NCBI GenBank assembly: GCA_963931255.1
Contig: OZ006972.1
Location: 1,860,001 to 1,924,000 of the forward strand
Length of the DNA: 64,000 nt
Direction: 5' to 3'
Source: CALUVN01 sp944323595
Lineage (GTDB): Bacteria > Cyanobacteriota > Vampirovibrionia > Gastranaerophilales > Gastranaerophilaceae
A program made the translations under genes and the position numbers. Below are positions 36,803 through 45,625 of the stretch, piece after piece. Under the pieces are notes generated by a model. That model was given only the letters and a program-made list of their open reading frames with translations. It searched no databases and was not told where the DNA came from. The number at the start of each line of letters is the position of its first letter. The first letter of the stretch is position 1.

Positions 36803-37444
36803 ATGTTTAATTTACTTGTTTTAACCAGAGTGATAATAATAATTGCAATTCTGCTGCACACACCAATCGTATTTGCTGCCGGAAATCATTACAGAGTTAC
36901 AAACCGCCCGTATAACAGCGTAAGGCAGGTGTCAAAATATGAAAATAAAGCAGGCATGAGAGAATTATCGCGCATGGAAAAAAACATGTTCGGCAGAAGT
37001 TTTCAAAATGATTCACAGGCTGAACGGGTATCAAGGCTTGAACGTGAAATGTTCGGCATGAATCAATCAGGCGACTTAAACCGCAGATTTGACAATTTAC
37101 GTGCCGGTTATCGCGGTTACAGAAACAGCGTCAGCCAGTGTCCGCCGCAAATGTATACGCAAACTTACCCTTATTCACACTATAATCCGCAATACGGTTA
37201 TCAGACACCGATTATTCGAAGCGGAGGAGGTATAAGAGGTGCACTTAATTCACTCGGAAATTTTATGCTTGGCGGAACCCCGACAGGACTCAGCCCGCAA
37301 ATTAATCCCGCCTACGCTGACTGGTATGATGAAGACTTTGATGATGCTTCAAGCGGGTATTCAAGAGGATTTACAAGCAACAGAGGCTACGGCTACCATA
37401 ATACAAGGACCGGCGGCAGCACAGGGGTTACAATTCTGGATTAA
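36803..37444 (+). CDS. Secreted protein with one FG/RLxRLE repeat unit, 213 aa
   Basis: The protein has a signal peptide (LVLTRVIIIIAILLHTPIVFAA, residues about 4-25). Residues about 50-100 carry the same repeat as the protein at 24283: ELSRMEKNMFGRSFQNDSQA, ERVSRLEREMFG, then RRFDNLRAGYRG. The rest is a low-complexity Gly/Tyr/Ser/Pro region (TQTYPYSHYNPQYGYQTP, GYGYHNTRTGGSTG). GAGGGGA precedes the ATG. It lies 103 bases before fliJ, but fliJ has its own promoter-like site. Surface or periplasmic location is likely; function unknown. Confidence 0.7.
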   Translation: MFNLLVLTRVIIIIAILLHTPIVFAAGNHYRVTNRPYNSVRQVSKYENKAGMRELSRMEKNMFGRSFQNDSQAERVSRLEREMFGMNQSGDLNRRFDNLRAGYRGYRNSVSQCPPQMYTQTYPYSHYNPQYGYQTPIIRSGGGIRGALNSLGNFMLGGTPTGLSPQINPAYADWYDEDFDDASSGYSRGFTSNRGYGYHNTRTGGSTGVTILD

Positions 37445-37492
37445 TTGACTTTTTTCTAAAAATCATTAAATGAATATCATACGTTTAGATGG

Positions 37493-37520
37493 TTGTCACT
37501 AAGCTTAAAACAAGGATAAT
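37493..37520 (+). promoter_or_regulatory. Candidate promoter for the flagellar genes
   Basis: TTGTCA (37493-37498), a 16-base spacer and GATAAT (37515-37520) resemble a sigma-70 promoter 28 bases before fliJ. It is not a sigma-28 (TAAA-N15-GCCGATAA) promoter. Confidence 0.4.
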
Positions 37521-37547
37521 TAGAATAAGAAAGTGTAGTCTAAACAA

Positions 37548-38039
37548 ATGCCTTTTCGATACAGGTTACAAAAAGTTCTGGAATTCAGAATCCGTAAAAA
37601 AGAAGAACAACTGATGGTTGTGCAGAAAGCACAGCAGGCAGTCTATATTGCGGAAGAAAATATCAGAAAAAATAATCAGGAAATTCAGGACACAAAAGTT
37701 AATATGCGAAAAGCAGACCCAATGATGTATGAGACTTATGATAAATATCTTATATATCTGTATGAAAAGGCCAAAAAGTTAGAAGAAATCAGAATTGAAG
37801 CACAGCGAAAACTGGATGAAGAAAAACAAAAACTGGTTAAGCTGGAACAAGCCGTAAAAGTTCTGGAAAAACACAAAGAAAAAAACAGAGAAGCCTATAT
37901 TGCAGAAGAAAAGGCTGCAGAATTGAAAAAGTATTCGGAACTGGGTGTAACAAGATTTTTTGCACAATCTCAGGAACGACAGGAAGAAGAAGCAAAAGAA
38001 TTGTTAAAACAACTGGAAGAATTGGAGGGTAACAGTTAA
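37548..38039 (+). CDS. fliJ: FliJ-like flagellar export chaperone
   Basis: FliJ is the coiled-coil stalk of the flagellar type III export ATPase (FliI) and helps transfer substrate chaperones. The 163-aa protein starts MPFRYRLQKVLEFRIRKKEE, the typical FliJ N-terminus (F-x-Y-R-L-Q-x-V-L), and the rest is almost wholly charged coiled coil with a characteristic EE/KK pattern. It is followed one base later by the FliK-like gene. No clear Shine-Dalgarno sequence precedes the ATG. Identity rests on the start motif, coiled coil, length and neighbours. Confidence 0.8.
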   Translation: MPFRYRLQKVLEFRIRKKEEQLMVVQKAQQAVYIAEENIRKNNQEIQDTKVNMRKADPMMYETYDKYLIYLYEKAKKLEEIRIEAQRKLDEEKQKLVKLEQAVKVLEKHKEKNREAYIAEEKAAELKKYSELGVTRFFAQSQERQEEEAKELLKQLEELEGNS

Positions 38040-38040
38040 A

Positions 38041-38925
38041 ATGAATATAAGCAGTGCATCATCAACAGCCGTATCAAGCACAGGCAGCACTTCATCAACA
38101 TCTAAAACATCTTCATCAAAGAGCAGTTCAGCATCGTTCGATGAAGAGTTAAAAAATGCTTCCAAAACAGAAGAAGCTCAGGAAACTGAAAATTCTGCAG
38201 AAACTGAAACCGAAAATAAGACTGAAAAAACGGCTCAGGAAGAAAAGACTTCTAAACAGGATGATGCTGATAAGAAAAACGATGATAAAAATAAAGAATC
38301 CAATACTTTAAAAGGTGAAGTTACACAGAATGAATTATTGAGTACTGAAGAACTTCTTGCACAAAATATACAGGCAATGTTTAATAACGGAAAAAACACC
38401 AATTCTATTCAAAATCAATACCAGAGATTAAATATTGCTAATATAGATGAATTGTCACGCACTCTGACGGCACAGATAGATTACACAAGTATTAATATGG
38501 ACATGAACGATGCCCTGTTTTTCTCTAATCTTGCACAGAATACCGATATGTCTATGAAAAGTGTTGCAGCTGAAATTCAAAATCTTGCAGAAAATAATGC
38601 CCAGCAAGCTCAAAAAACAGCCAATGTTTCTGCAACATTGATGAATGCTCTCAATGAAGGATTAAAAACAAATCAGCCATTCAGAATAAATTTTGACAAA
38701 GACATTTCCGTCATTATAAAGATAAATAAGGATGGTAGTATTGCTGCGAACTTCATTCCGGGGGACAAGGCAGTTGAAGAGTATTTAAAAATGAATATAT
38801 CAACATTAAGACAACGTTTTGACGATCAGGAACTTTCCTATAGCGAATTAAGCTATAGCAGCTCAAGACGTGAACAGGAACAGGAAAATAACAAGCGTAA
38901 AAATAAGGAGAACAGCCATGAATGA
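38041..38925 (+). CDS. FliK-like flagellar hook-length control protein
   Basis: The 294-aa protein has a Ser/Thr-rich N-terminus, a long acidic/lysine-rich disordered stretch (residues about 35-95), and a C-terminal domain with the pattern of Flg_hook (FliK C-terminal) domains: PFRINFDKDISVIIKINKDG, then AANFIPGDKAVEEYLKMNIS and TLRQRFDDQELSYSELSY. FliK measures hook length and switches export specificity. It sits between fliJ and a hook/rod gene, overlapping the latter by eight bases, as expected in a flagellar operon. The core similarity is modest, so FliK is a context-aided call. Confidence 0.7.
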   Translation: MNISSASSTAVSSTGSTSSTSKTSSSKSSSASFDEELKNASKTEEAQETENSAETETENKTEKTAQEEKTSKQDDADKKNDDKNKESNTLKGEVTQNELLSTEELLAQNIQAMFNNGKNTNSIQNQYQRLNIANIDELSRTLTAQIDYTSINMDMNDALFFSNLAQNTDMSMKSVAAEIQNLAENNAQQAQKTANVSATLMNALNEGLKTNQPFRINFDKDISVIIKINKDGSIAANFIPGDKAVEEYLKMNISTLRQRFDDQELSYSELSYSSSRREQEQENNKRKNKENSHE

Positions 38926-39754
38926 TTCATTTATCACGGCACTGAACACTCAAAAAGCAACCCAGAACTGGATGGACGCCATTGCCTACAACATGACAAA
39001 TGTTTATACGCCGGGTTTTAGAGAAAAGCAGGTAAATTTTAAGACCTTTCTCGGTGGTGCTGTAGCTGATGACTATGACAAAAAACTCAGTCAGGGCAAA
39101 TCAACTCCGGGTACTTCAAATGACAACTTATTCCTTGAAGGAAAAGGGTTCTTCCTGACAAAAACCCCTGAAGGTAAAAGTGTTTATACAAGATTGGGCG
39201 AATTTACATTTGACAAAGACGGAGTCTACAGAGCAAAAAACGGTAATACCGTACAAGGTTACATACTGAATGATAAAGGCGAAATTATGCAGGGAACAAA
39301 ACCCGTCAGTGCGGATTTATATCAACAAACAGCACTTAAAGGCGGCTCTCTGGATATTCCGACAACAAATATCAAAATGTGGATTGACCCTAATAACGGC
39401 AAGTATTTAGGGAAATATGATGATTACGAAATCAAAACTGACGGTACAATTTACGGAAAAGCTGACGGCGGCAAACGAGTAGTTCCTCTGTACAGAATCA
39501 CAACAAGAAACTTCCACAACGCTGCAGCTCTGTTTGAGATTAAAGAAGGGTACTTTATCGAAACTGAAGAATCCGGCAAACCAGTACTGGGAACGGGTGA
39601 AATCCGTTCAGGATTGTTAGAATTGTCAAACGCCGATTTTAAAGGTAACATTTCATACTACCAGATGGCTAAACTTCAAATGGAAATAACCAACAAACTT
39701 ATTTCTTCAAATAAAGAATTGCTTGAAGAAGCTCTGAGATTGGTAGGGAACTAG
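38918..39754 (+). CDS. Flagellar hook/basal-body rod protein (FlgE/FlgF/FlgG family)
   Basis: The 278-aa protein starts at 38918 (AAGGAG seven bases upstream; ATGAATGA overlap with the FliK-like gene). It has the N-terminal helix and motif of rod/hook proteins (MTNVYTPGFREKQVNFK, compare ANxxTxGFK), the conserved LEGKGFFL near residue 70, YTRLGEFTFDKDG and the C-terminal helix with QMEITNKLISSNKELL. FlgF, FlgG and FlgE share these parts; length fits FlgF/FlgG, but I cannot choose between them. It forms the rod or hook of the flagellum. Confidence 0.85.
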   Translation: MNDSFITALNTQKATQNWMDAIAYNMTNVYTPGFREKQVNFKTFLGGAVADDYDKKLSQGKSTPGTSNDNLFLEGKGFFLTKTPEGKSVYTRLGEFTFDKDGVYRAKNGNTVQGYILNDKGEIMQGTKPVSADLYQQTALKGGSLDIPTTNIKMWIDPNNGKYLGKYDDYEIKTDGTIYGKADGGKRVVPLYRITTRNFHNAAALFEIKEGYFIETEESGKPVLGTGEIRSGLLELSNADFKGNISYYQMAKLQMEITNKLISSNKELLEEALRLVGN

Positions 39755-39798
39755 GAATTATACAACAGATATTTTAAAGATTAAACTCCATTTTACGC

Positions 39799-39824
39799 AA
39801 GGAACTGTGTATGTACGGTTCCTT
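39799..39824 (+). terminator. Intrinsic terminator of the flagellar operon
   Basis: A 10-bp stem with one G-T pair (AAGGAACTGT at 39799-39808, ACGGTTCCTT at 39815-39824) and a six-base loop is followed by TTTGTTTTTTTT. It ends the fliJ transcript 45 bases after the hook/rod gene. Confidence 0.9.
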
Positions 39825-39933
39825 TTTGTTTTTTTTAGAAAATTGGACTCCTATGCTTTTAAACAAATAATTTACCATCAAATAATTTTTGTGTTAAAGT
39901 TAAAGATATAGAATTAAGATTAGGGGAAAAAAC

Positions 39934-40941
39934 ATGTCATTAACAGTATATTTAGGGATAGACGTAGGCTCTGTAACAACAAAACTTGCATTAGTTGATG
40001 AAAAAGGAAAATATGTAGACAGTTACATGCTCCGTACGGCAGGTAAACCTGTAATGGCGGTTCAAAAAGGTTTGCGGGAACTTTATGCAAAAAAACTTAC
40101 AGATTACGACGTAATGGGTGTAGGTACAACCGGTTCAGGCAGAAATCTTGCCGGTGCTCTTGTCGGTGCGGATATCATAAAAAATGAGATTACAGCGCAC
40201 GCAGTTGCCGCAAGTATCAACGTTCCGGGGGTTCAAACTATCCTTGAAATCGGAGGACAGGACAGCAAAATAATTATTCTGCGCGATGGTATTGTTACTG
40301 ACTTTGCGATGAATACCGTTTGTGCGGCAGGTACAGGCAGCTTTCTTGATCAACAGGCTAACAGATTGAATGTTCCGATAGAACAATTTGGCGAAACTGC
40401 ACTAAAATCAACTAATCCGGCAAGAATCGCAGGTCGCTGCGGTGTATTTGCCGAAAGTGACTTAATCCACAAACAGCAGCTCGGATATCCTGTAGAAGAC
40501 TTATTATACGGGCTCTGTCAGGCGCTTGTTCGTAATTATCTTTCTAATCTTGCGCTTGGTAAAGAGTTACTGCCGGTATTTTCATTCCAGGGCGGAGTTG
40601 CTACAAATTCAGGAATGGTAAAAGCTTTTGAAGAAGCTCTCGGACACAAAGTTGTTGTTCCTGAAAATCACCAGACAATGGGCGCAATAGGGGCTGCTCT
40701 TATTGCAATGGAAAACCATCAGTACACTGAAACCCCGACAAAATTCAAAGGATGGGAAGTCGGTGATATGCATTTTTCTTCAATTACATGTGAATGCAAC
40801 GGCTGCTCTAACAACTGTGAAGTTATTACCATTGTCGAGGGTGTGGACGAGGTTCAGCACGTAGAAAAAATTAAAGATATTAAAGGTAATATTATTGCAC
40901 GCTGGGGCGGAACCTGCGGACGCTGGGATATTGCAGGGTAG
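39934..40941 (+). CDS. Acyl-CoA dehydratase activase (HgdC/BadF-type ATPase)
   Basis: This ASKHA-fold ATPase uses ATP hydrolysis to inject an electron into a partner Fe-S enzyme. The 335-aa protein has phosphate-1 GIDVGSVTTKLALV, GGQDSKIII, the cluster-ligand cysteines Cys130 (VCAAGTGSFLDQQA) and Cys169 (GRCGVFAESDLIHKQQ), and SFQGGVATN. It has an unusual extra C-terminal Cys segment (TCECNGCSNNCE and GTCGRW). This tail is not part of the minimal HgdC (about 260 aa), so it may bind another cluster. The likely partner is the HgdB-like protein at 30501. It is monocistronic, with no RBS stronger than AGGGGA. Confidence 0.88.
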   Translation: MSLTVYLGIDVGSVTTKLALVDEKGKYVDSYMLRTAGKPVMAVQKGLRELYAKKLTDYDVMGVGTTGSGRNLAGALVGADIIKNEITAHAVAASINVPGVQTILEIGGQDSKIIILRDGIVTDFAMNTVCAAGTGSFLDQQANRLNVPIEQFGETALKSTNPARIAGRCGVFAESDLIHKQQLGYPVEDLLYGLCQALVRNYLSNLALGKELLPVFSFQGGVATNSGMVKAFEEALGHKVVVPENHQTMGAIGAALIAMENHQYTETPTKFKGWEVGDMHFSSITCECNGCSNNCEVITIVEGVDEVQHVEKIKDIKGNIIARWGGTCGRWDIAG

Positions 40942-40957
40942 TCTGTAGCAGTAGACC

Positions 40958-40978
40958 CTGTATTGATTCTGAATACAG
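40958..40978. terminator. Short hairpin between activase and dtd
   Basis: CTGTATT (40958-40964) and AATACAG (40972-40978) form a 7-bp stem in the convergent gap. Without a T-tract this is a weak terminator at best. Confidence 0.3.
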
Positions 40979-41039
40979 TAATAACGCGGATTAAGAGATG
41001 ATAGGCTCAAATATTACAATGAAGACTGTCGCTTACGGT

Positions 41040-41477
41040 TTATTTTTCTATCATAAAAGTCACAGGACCCTCATTAATGAGTTCGACGTCCATCATTGCA
41101 CGAAATTTGCCTGTCTGAACAGTTAGTCCATGGTTTTTGACTAATTCAGTGAATTCTTCGTAAAGTTTTACGGCAATATCAGGTTCAGCGGCTTTGTCAA
41201 AGCTCGGTCTGGTTCCTTTTTTGCAGTCCCCGCACAAGGTAAACTGGGATACTACCATAACTTCACCCTGAACATCTTTTATAGAAAAATTCATTTTATC
41301 ATTTTCGTCCTCAAATATACGCAAATTTACAACTTTATCGGCAAGTTTTTGTGCATTTTCACTTGTATCACCCTTTTCAACGCCTAAAAGTATAAGGATG
41401 CCTTTACCTGTTGATGAATACAATTCACCATCTATTGTAACCGATGCCCGTTTTACTCTTTGTATAAGTGCTTTCAT
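41040..41477 (-). CDS. dtd: D-aminoacyl-tRNA deacylase
   Basis: Dtd hydrolyses D-amino acids (and glycine) mischarged on tRNA. The 145-aa protein matches the family end to end: MKALIQRVKRASVTIDGE at the start, the catalytic SQFTLCGDCKKGTRPSF (usually SQFTLYADTKKGNRPSF; here Cys replaces two residues), and the Gly-cis-Pro GPVTFMIEK at the end. It lies 27 bases downstream of rlmN and likely shares its transcript. Confidence 0.95.
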   Translation of the reverse strand: MKALIQRVKRASVTIDGELYSSTGKGILILLGVEKGDTSENAQKLADKVVNLRIFEDENDKMNFSIKDVQGEVMVVSQFTLCGDCKKGTRPSFDKAAEPDIAVKLYEEFTELVKNHGLTVQTGKFRAMMDVELINEGPVTFMIEK

Positions 41478-41504
41478 TATTATCTTCTTTCCGTTTTGAG
41501 AATG

Positions 41505-42521
41505 CTAAATTTTACCTTTTAGCTGACCGCAAGCCGCATCAATATCCGCCCCGCGTTCCAGTCTTACCGTAACCTTTTTGCCCGAGTGTTCCAGCAGATA
41601 CTTAAATTTCATAATTGAATTGTTTGTCGGGCGTTGATAATCGTTTTCAGCCGTCGGATTATATGGAATAAGATTTATATTGCATTTTATATCACGCAAA
41701 TATTCTGCAAGTTCTTTTGCAGCGGCAACCGTATCATTTAAATCCTTTATAAGCAGATATTCTACTGTAATCCTGCGCCCTGTTTTTTCTATATAAAATT
41801 TAAGAGCCTTTTTGAGTTCATCCATATTGTACTTATCTTCAATCTGCATTAACTGTCTGCGGATTTCATGGTTTGGCGCATGTAAAGAAATTGCCAGTGT
41901 AGACTGCATATCAATATCAGCCAGTTTATAAATCTGAGGAACAATTCCGCTTGTTGAAACAGTGATTCGTCTGGCGCCTATCTGGAAATTATCGTTAAAA
42001 ATATGCATTGCTTTAATAACATTATCAAGATTTAACAGAGGTTCTCCCTGACCCATAAACACAACATTTGTCACTTTCAGACCTGTATCACGCTGAATAG
42101 TCAGAACCTGTTCAATAATTTCTTTGTATGTTAAATTTCTGATAAAACCTCTTTTTCCGGTAGCGCAAAATGAGCAATTAACAGCACACCCTACCTGCGA
42201 ACTTACGCATGCTGTCAGGTTTGCGCGATTATCAAAGCGCATTAACACCGTTTCCACACATTCACCGTCAGGATATTCAATCAGATATTTCAGTGTCCCG
42301 TCAACACTTTCCTGCTTAACTTTTATTTTAACATCACTAACCTTTGCAATTTTTTTCAGTTCTTCTCTGAATTTAAGAGATAAATCCGTCATTTCATCAA
42401 TAGTACTCACGGATTTATGATAAATCCAATTGTGTACCTGACGCGCTCTAAACGCAGTTGCATGAAGTTCATCAGTTATAGCTTTAATTTCTTCTAAACT
42501 TAATCCTGAGAGGATGTGCAT
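41505..42521 (-). CDS. rlmN: Dual-specificity RNA methyltransferase RlmN
   Basis: RlmN is a radical SAM enzyme that methylates C2 of A2503 in 23S rRNA and A37 of some tRNAs. The 338-aa protein has the cluster motif C-x3-C-x2-C in CAVNCSFCATGKRGF, GEPLLNLDNV, and the C-terminal catalytic Cys region IDAACGQLKGK with a partner Cys near CVETVLMR. Length is typical. Its start overlaps the preceding Cys-cluster gene by 22 bases, indicating translational coupling. Confidence 0.96.
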   Translation of the reverse strand: MHILSGLSLEEIKAITDELHATAFRARQVHNWIYHKSVSTIDEMTDLSLKFREELKKIAKVSDVKIKVKQESVDGTLKYLIEYPDGECVETVLMRFDNRANLTACVSSQVGCAVNCSFCATGKRGFIRNLTYKEIIEQVLTIQRDTGLKVTNVVFMGQGEPLLNLDNVIKAMHIFNDNFQIGARRITVSTSGIVPQIYKLADIDMQSTLAISLHAPNHEIRRQLMQIEDKYNMDELKKALKFYIEKTGRRITVEYLLIKDLNDTVAAAKELAEYLRDIKCNINLIPYNPTAENDYQRPTNNSIMKFKYLLEHSGKKVTVRLERGADIDAACGQLKGKI

Positions 42522-43168
42522 AATTTTTCCTTATAAAATTCAATAATCTCCATCATAGAATGACATAAAAGCGCAACGGGTTCCACTTCCTGCTTCCATT
42601 CGTAAAATCCGCAAGATTCCGGCAGAATGCTAAGCGGATTATCAGGAAAATCCCTGCAAATCTGAGGGCGATTTTCATAATCAGTACATAGTTTGCAATC
42701 AGAAAGTTTAGGACAATGATAAAAATAAACTTCATCTTCTTTATTTTCATCAAGCATTTTAATATATTCAGGATAAACTTTTTGCGCTTCTGACTTGCTT
42801 TCATAAGGTATGAAAACACTCAGAAACTGATTTGCAAACCTATCGCCGTTTTGAGCTTTTAGTTTAAGCTGTTCCGGAGAAAATTCACTGCATGCAAGGT
42901 TACAGCAAGTTGCGCAATTATTACATTTGAACATTTTCCTGTAAGCCAGAATTTCCTGCCATTTTATGTAAATATCGCGAGCAATTTCTTCGTCAAACAT
43001 TTTTAAAACCGCGCGATTCCATTCAGAATTTCCTGCATCTAAAAAATCGCCGTCAACATTTGCAGGTCGTAACTCGTCAATTCTTTTGGCAATTTCTTCT
43101 GCAGATTTTTTGAAAATTTCGCGGTATTTTTTTCTAAGTCCGTTTAAATTTGCGCTTAAATCATTCAT
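42500..43168 (-). CDS. YkgJ-type cysteine-cluster protein
   Basis: The 222-aa protein has the cysteine pattern of the YkgJ/UPF0153 family: FKCNNCATCCNLACSEF near residue 92 and CPKLSDCKLCTDYENRPQIC near 155, ending in RDFPDNPL. Such proteins bind zinc or an Fe-S cluster through about eight cysteines; their function is unknown. The first 90 residues are a helical extension not normally part of the domain. It is upstream of rlmN and overlaps it by 22 bases. Confidence 0.8.
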   Translation of the reverse strand: MNDLSANLNGLRKKYREIFKKSAEEIAKRIDELRPANVDGDFLDAGNSEWNRAVLKMFDEEIARDIYIKWQEILAYRKMFKCNNCATCCNLACSEFSPEQLKLKAQNGDRFANQFLSVFIPYESKSEAQKVYPEYIKMLDENKEDEVYFYHCPKLSDCKLCTDYENRPQICRDFPDNPLSILPESCGFYEWKQEVEPVALLCHSMMEIIEFYKEKLCTSSQD

Positions 43169-43187
43169 AGTAATATTGTATCATAAG

Positions 43188-43216
43188 AAAACGATACGTA
43201 TAATACGTATCGTTTT
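43188..43216. terminator. Bidirectional-looking terminator hairpin
   Basis: A perfect 13-bp stem (AAAACGATACGTA at 43188-43200, complement at 43204-43216) with loop TAA lies just past the end of the 762-aa minus-strand gene. T-tracts occur on both strands. Confidence 0.75.
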
Positions 43217-43243
43217 TCGTTTGTGCTATGTTATATAAAGTTT

Positions 43244-45532
43244 TTATCCTCTTATCATTTGTGCAAGTATACTTGACTCTTGTATTGGTGAACCTGTCAT
43301 ATTAATGTTTGCATTGTTCTTTGGTTCCACCTTGTAGGATTCAATCGGGCGTTTACCTGTTAGTCTTCTCATAAATGTATAATAGTCTTTCAAGAATCCG
43401 GTCGCTTCGTTTTGAGCCTTTTCTTGAGCAATTAATTCGTCACGCGTATGTTTACCAACAGGAATTCCTACAGATTTTCTGTTCAGCCATTCACTTATGG
43501 TTGTGTTGGTCAATGTTACCCAGCTTGCACCTAACAGTGATTTATGGTACTGCTTGCTGAATGTGCTGTTGAATAAGTCAATCAACAGTGCTTGATAGAA
43601 CAATCTTGAGGTTTCTTGTACCGCACGTTCTTTGAATTTAGTTTCTGCACCCTCTATGTTATTACCATTTGATTTTAGCATTACCATGTTGTAGTTATCT
43701 GTCATCAGGAACCAGAGAGTTGCAGCTGTACCGGCGGCTTTTGCAAGATTGGATAATTCAGCATTTGATAAGTGTGACATTGAATCTGCATTAAACGCTT
43801 TAAGTCTGTTGTCTTTTACAAATTCTTTGAATTTTTCCGGATCAAAATCTTCACGTAATGCTTTTGGTCCGATATTATCGATACTTTTCTGCAATGCTGC
43901 TATATTCCCTTTGATTAATCTTGCGCTTAATTCTTCCGGTGTTTCTTGTTTTACATTAGCTGCCGGTATACCTTTTTTACCTGCTATAGCTTTTTTAATA
44001 CCGTTTACAGCCAGTTCAGTCATTCTGTAAGGCAACGTAACCGCATCCATCGCAAATTTAATCGGAGCTTTAAAGAATTTAATCCACGGAGCATTAGGTT
44101 TGTCTTTAGGACCGAGATTAATATAGTTGCCGTCAGCGCTTATAGCCGGTTTTGCAAAAAGCTCATATTCATCGGCAATGTCATTAAAGCCATTTTCACG
44201 TAAAACTTTTACGATTTTATCAAATTTTTCTTTTGGATATTGATAGTTAGGAATTTTAGTAAGTTTATCGTAAGCAGCGCTCTTTTTACCGATAATAAAG
44301 TCCATAGTGTTGTCTATAGGTTTAAATAAGGCTTTTACTGCGCTGTTATTGCCAAATTTGCCTCTGATGAATTTAATTCCGTACCCTGCTGCGATTATTA
44401 ATCCGGATGCTTTCATTAAAATATCAAAGGATAACAATGGTTTTTGAAGTTTTTCTTTTTCATCTGATTTTGACTCTGCCTGGAAAGATGCATCAGGTTT
44501 AATTTCTGCTTCCGGCGCGTGATTGCGTTCATTTTCCGCACGTGCTTCTTCCGGAGTTAAACGTTTAATGTGTTTACCGTTTGTCAAACGTGAAACGCCT
44601 TCTGTTAACACTGTGGTAACCGCAGTAATAAGCATAACTCCCCAGGTTGAATTGTTAACGTATTTTGACAGCGCACCGAATGTGATAAGCTGCAAATATG
44701 CATTCCAGCCAACACGGCTAACCTCTTGTTTGAACCTTGATTTTTGTTCATCTTTTGCGGCTGTCGGATCGTCATCCATCAATCTTGAAAGGTTGTAAGC
44801 ATCATTCGCAAGGAATACTGCTGGCGGCAAACCTGATACTATACGAGTCAGAGCACGTTCGTGCTTTGTATCATAGTTGCCGAGATTCGGGTCAAAGGAT
44901 TTCATTCCTTGCTGGAAAATTATTGCTGCTTGTTCCTGTGCGGATTTTGCTTCTAAATTTTTAATATCTTCAAACTCAAAAATACCTCTCAATGCATTAA
45001 CTTTTGCGTCAGTTTTTGCTTGTTGTCTGATATTTTTGAAAAATTTCTTATTATAAATTTCTTTTGAAAAATTTTCTATGGGTTTTATTTTTGTCATAAT
45101 GCGGACAACGCCGTTCAGCATTTCCCCCGGCAATCTTAGCGGATAGGTTAAGTCATTCCATACGCGCTGTCCTATTCCTTTTTCCCTGATGGTAATTAAT
45201 TCTTTGCCTGTTGCTTCATCGTGGCTGAATTTAACCATTCCGTTGGCGTATTTTGAATTCCGGATGCTTTCCATAAATTCTTCGCCCATATCTGAGATTC
45301 GATATTTTTTTACCAGCTGGAAATATTTTTCCACTGAATAAGTTTTTGCCGGTTTATACCAAAAAGAGAGACCTTTAAAAGATAAATTCTCGGAATTTGT
45401 TTTTAAAGGTCTCTCTTTATTAAAACTATCTGTCGAGTTCATTGGATGAGAAAGGGGAATACGTCTGACCGGTATTTTTGTCTCCGGCATTTGCTTAAGT
45501 CTGGCAGGTTGCTGCAGTCTTTCGTTCAACAT
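43244..45532 (-). CDS. Large unknown protein with several hydrophobic segments, 762 aa
   Basis: I do not recognise this family. The start at 45532 is supported by AAAGGAGGA eight to ten bases upstream; a longer frame begins 26 codons earlier without such a site. The protein has a low-complexity start, then ENLSFKGLSFWYKP, a basic helical region, and hydrophobic or amphipathic stretches near STWGVMLITAVTTVLTEGVS, FDILMKASGLIIAAGYGIKF and LAKAAGTAATLWFLMTDNYN. Two related halves seem present: YLQLITFGALSKYVNNSTWG and TEGVSRLTNGK in the first, RLFYQALLIDLFNSTFSKQY and LTNTTISEWLNRK in the second. The latter is a pairing by eye and not proven. Membrane association is likely. Confidence 0.7.
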   Translation of the reverse strand: MLNERLQQPARLKQMPETKIPVRRIPLSHPMNSTDSFNKERPLKTNSENLSFKGLSFWYKPAKTYSVEKYFQLVKKYRISDMGEEFMESIRNSKYANGMVKFSHDEATGKELITIREKGIGQRVWNDLTYPLRLPGEMLNGVVRIMTKIKPIENFSKEIYNKKFFKNIRQQAKTDAKVNALRGIFEFEDIKNLEAKSAQEQAAIIFQQGMKSFDPNLGNYDTKHERALTRIVSGLPPAVFLANDAYNLSRLMDDDPTAAKDEQKSRFKQEVSRVGWNAYLQLITFGALSKYVNNSTWGVMLITAVTTVLTEGVSRLTNGKHIKRLTPEEARAENERNHAPEAEIKPDASFQAESKSDEKEKLQKPLLSFDILMKASGLIIAAGYGIKFIRGKFGNNSAVKALFKPIDNTMDFIIGKKSAAYDKLTKIPNYQYPKEKFDKIVKVLRENGFNDIADEYELFAKPAISADGNYINLGPKDKPNAPWIKFFKAPIKFAMDAVTLPYRMTELAVNGIKKAIAGKKGIPAANVKQETPEELSARLIKGNIAALQKSIDNIGPKALREDFDPEKFKEFVKDNRLKAFNADSMSHLSNAELSNLAKAAGTAATLWFLMTDNYNMVMLKSNGNNIEGAETKFKERAVQETSRLFYQALLIDLFNSTFSKQYHKSLLGASWVTLTNTTISEWLNRKSVGIPVGKHTRDELIAQEKAQNEATGFLKDYYTFMRRLTGKRPIESYKVEPKNNANINMTGSPIQESSILAQMIRG

Positions 45533-45625
45533 TTTTGAAACTTCCTCCTTTGCATGATTTTCACTCAAAGTGAAATTTTTGGCAAGAGTTTTAATATAAA
45601 AATTTAACAAGACTTTACAATTGTG

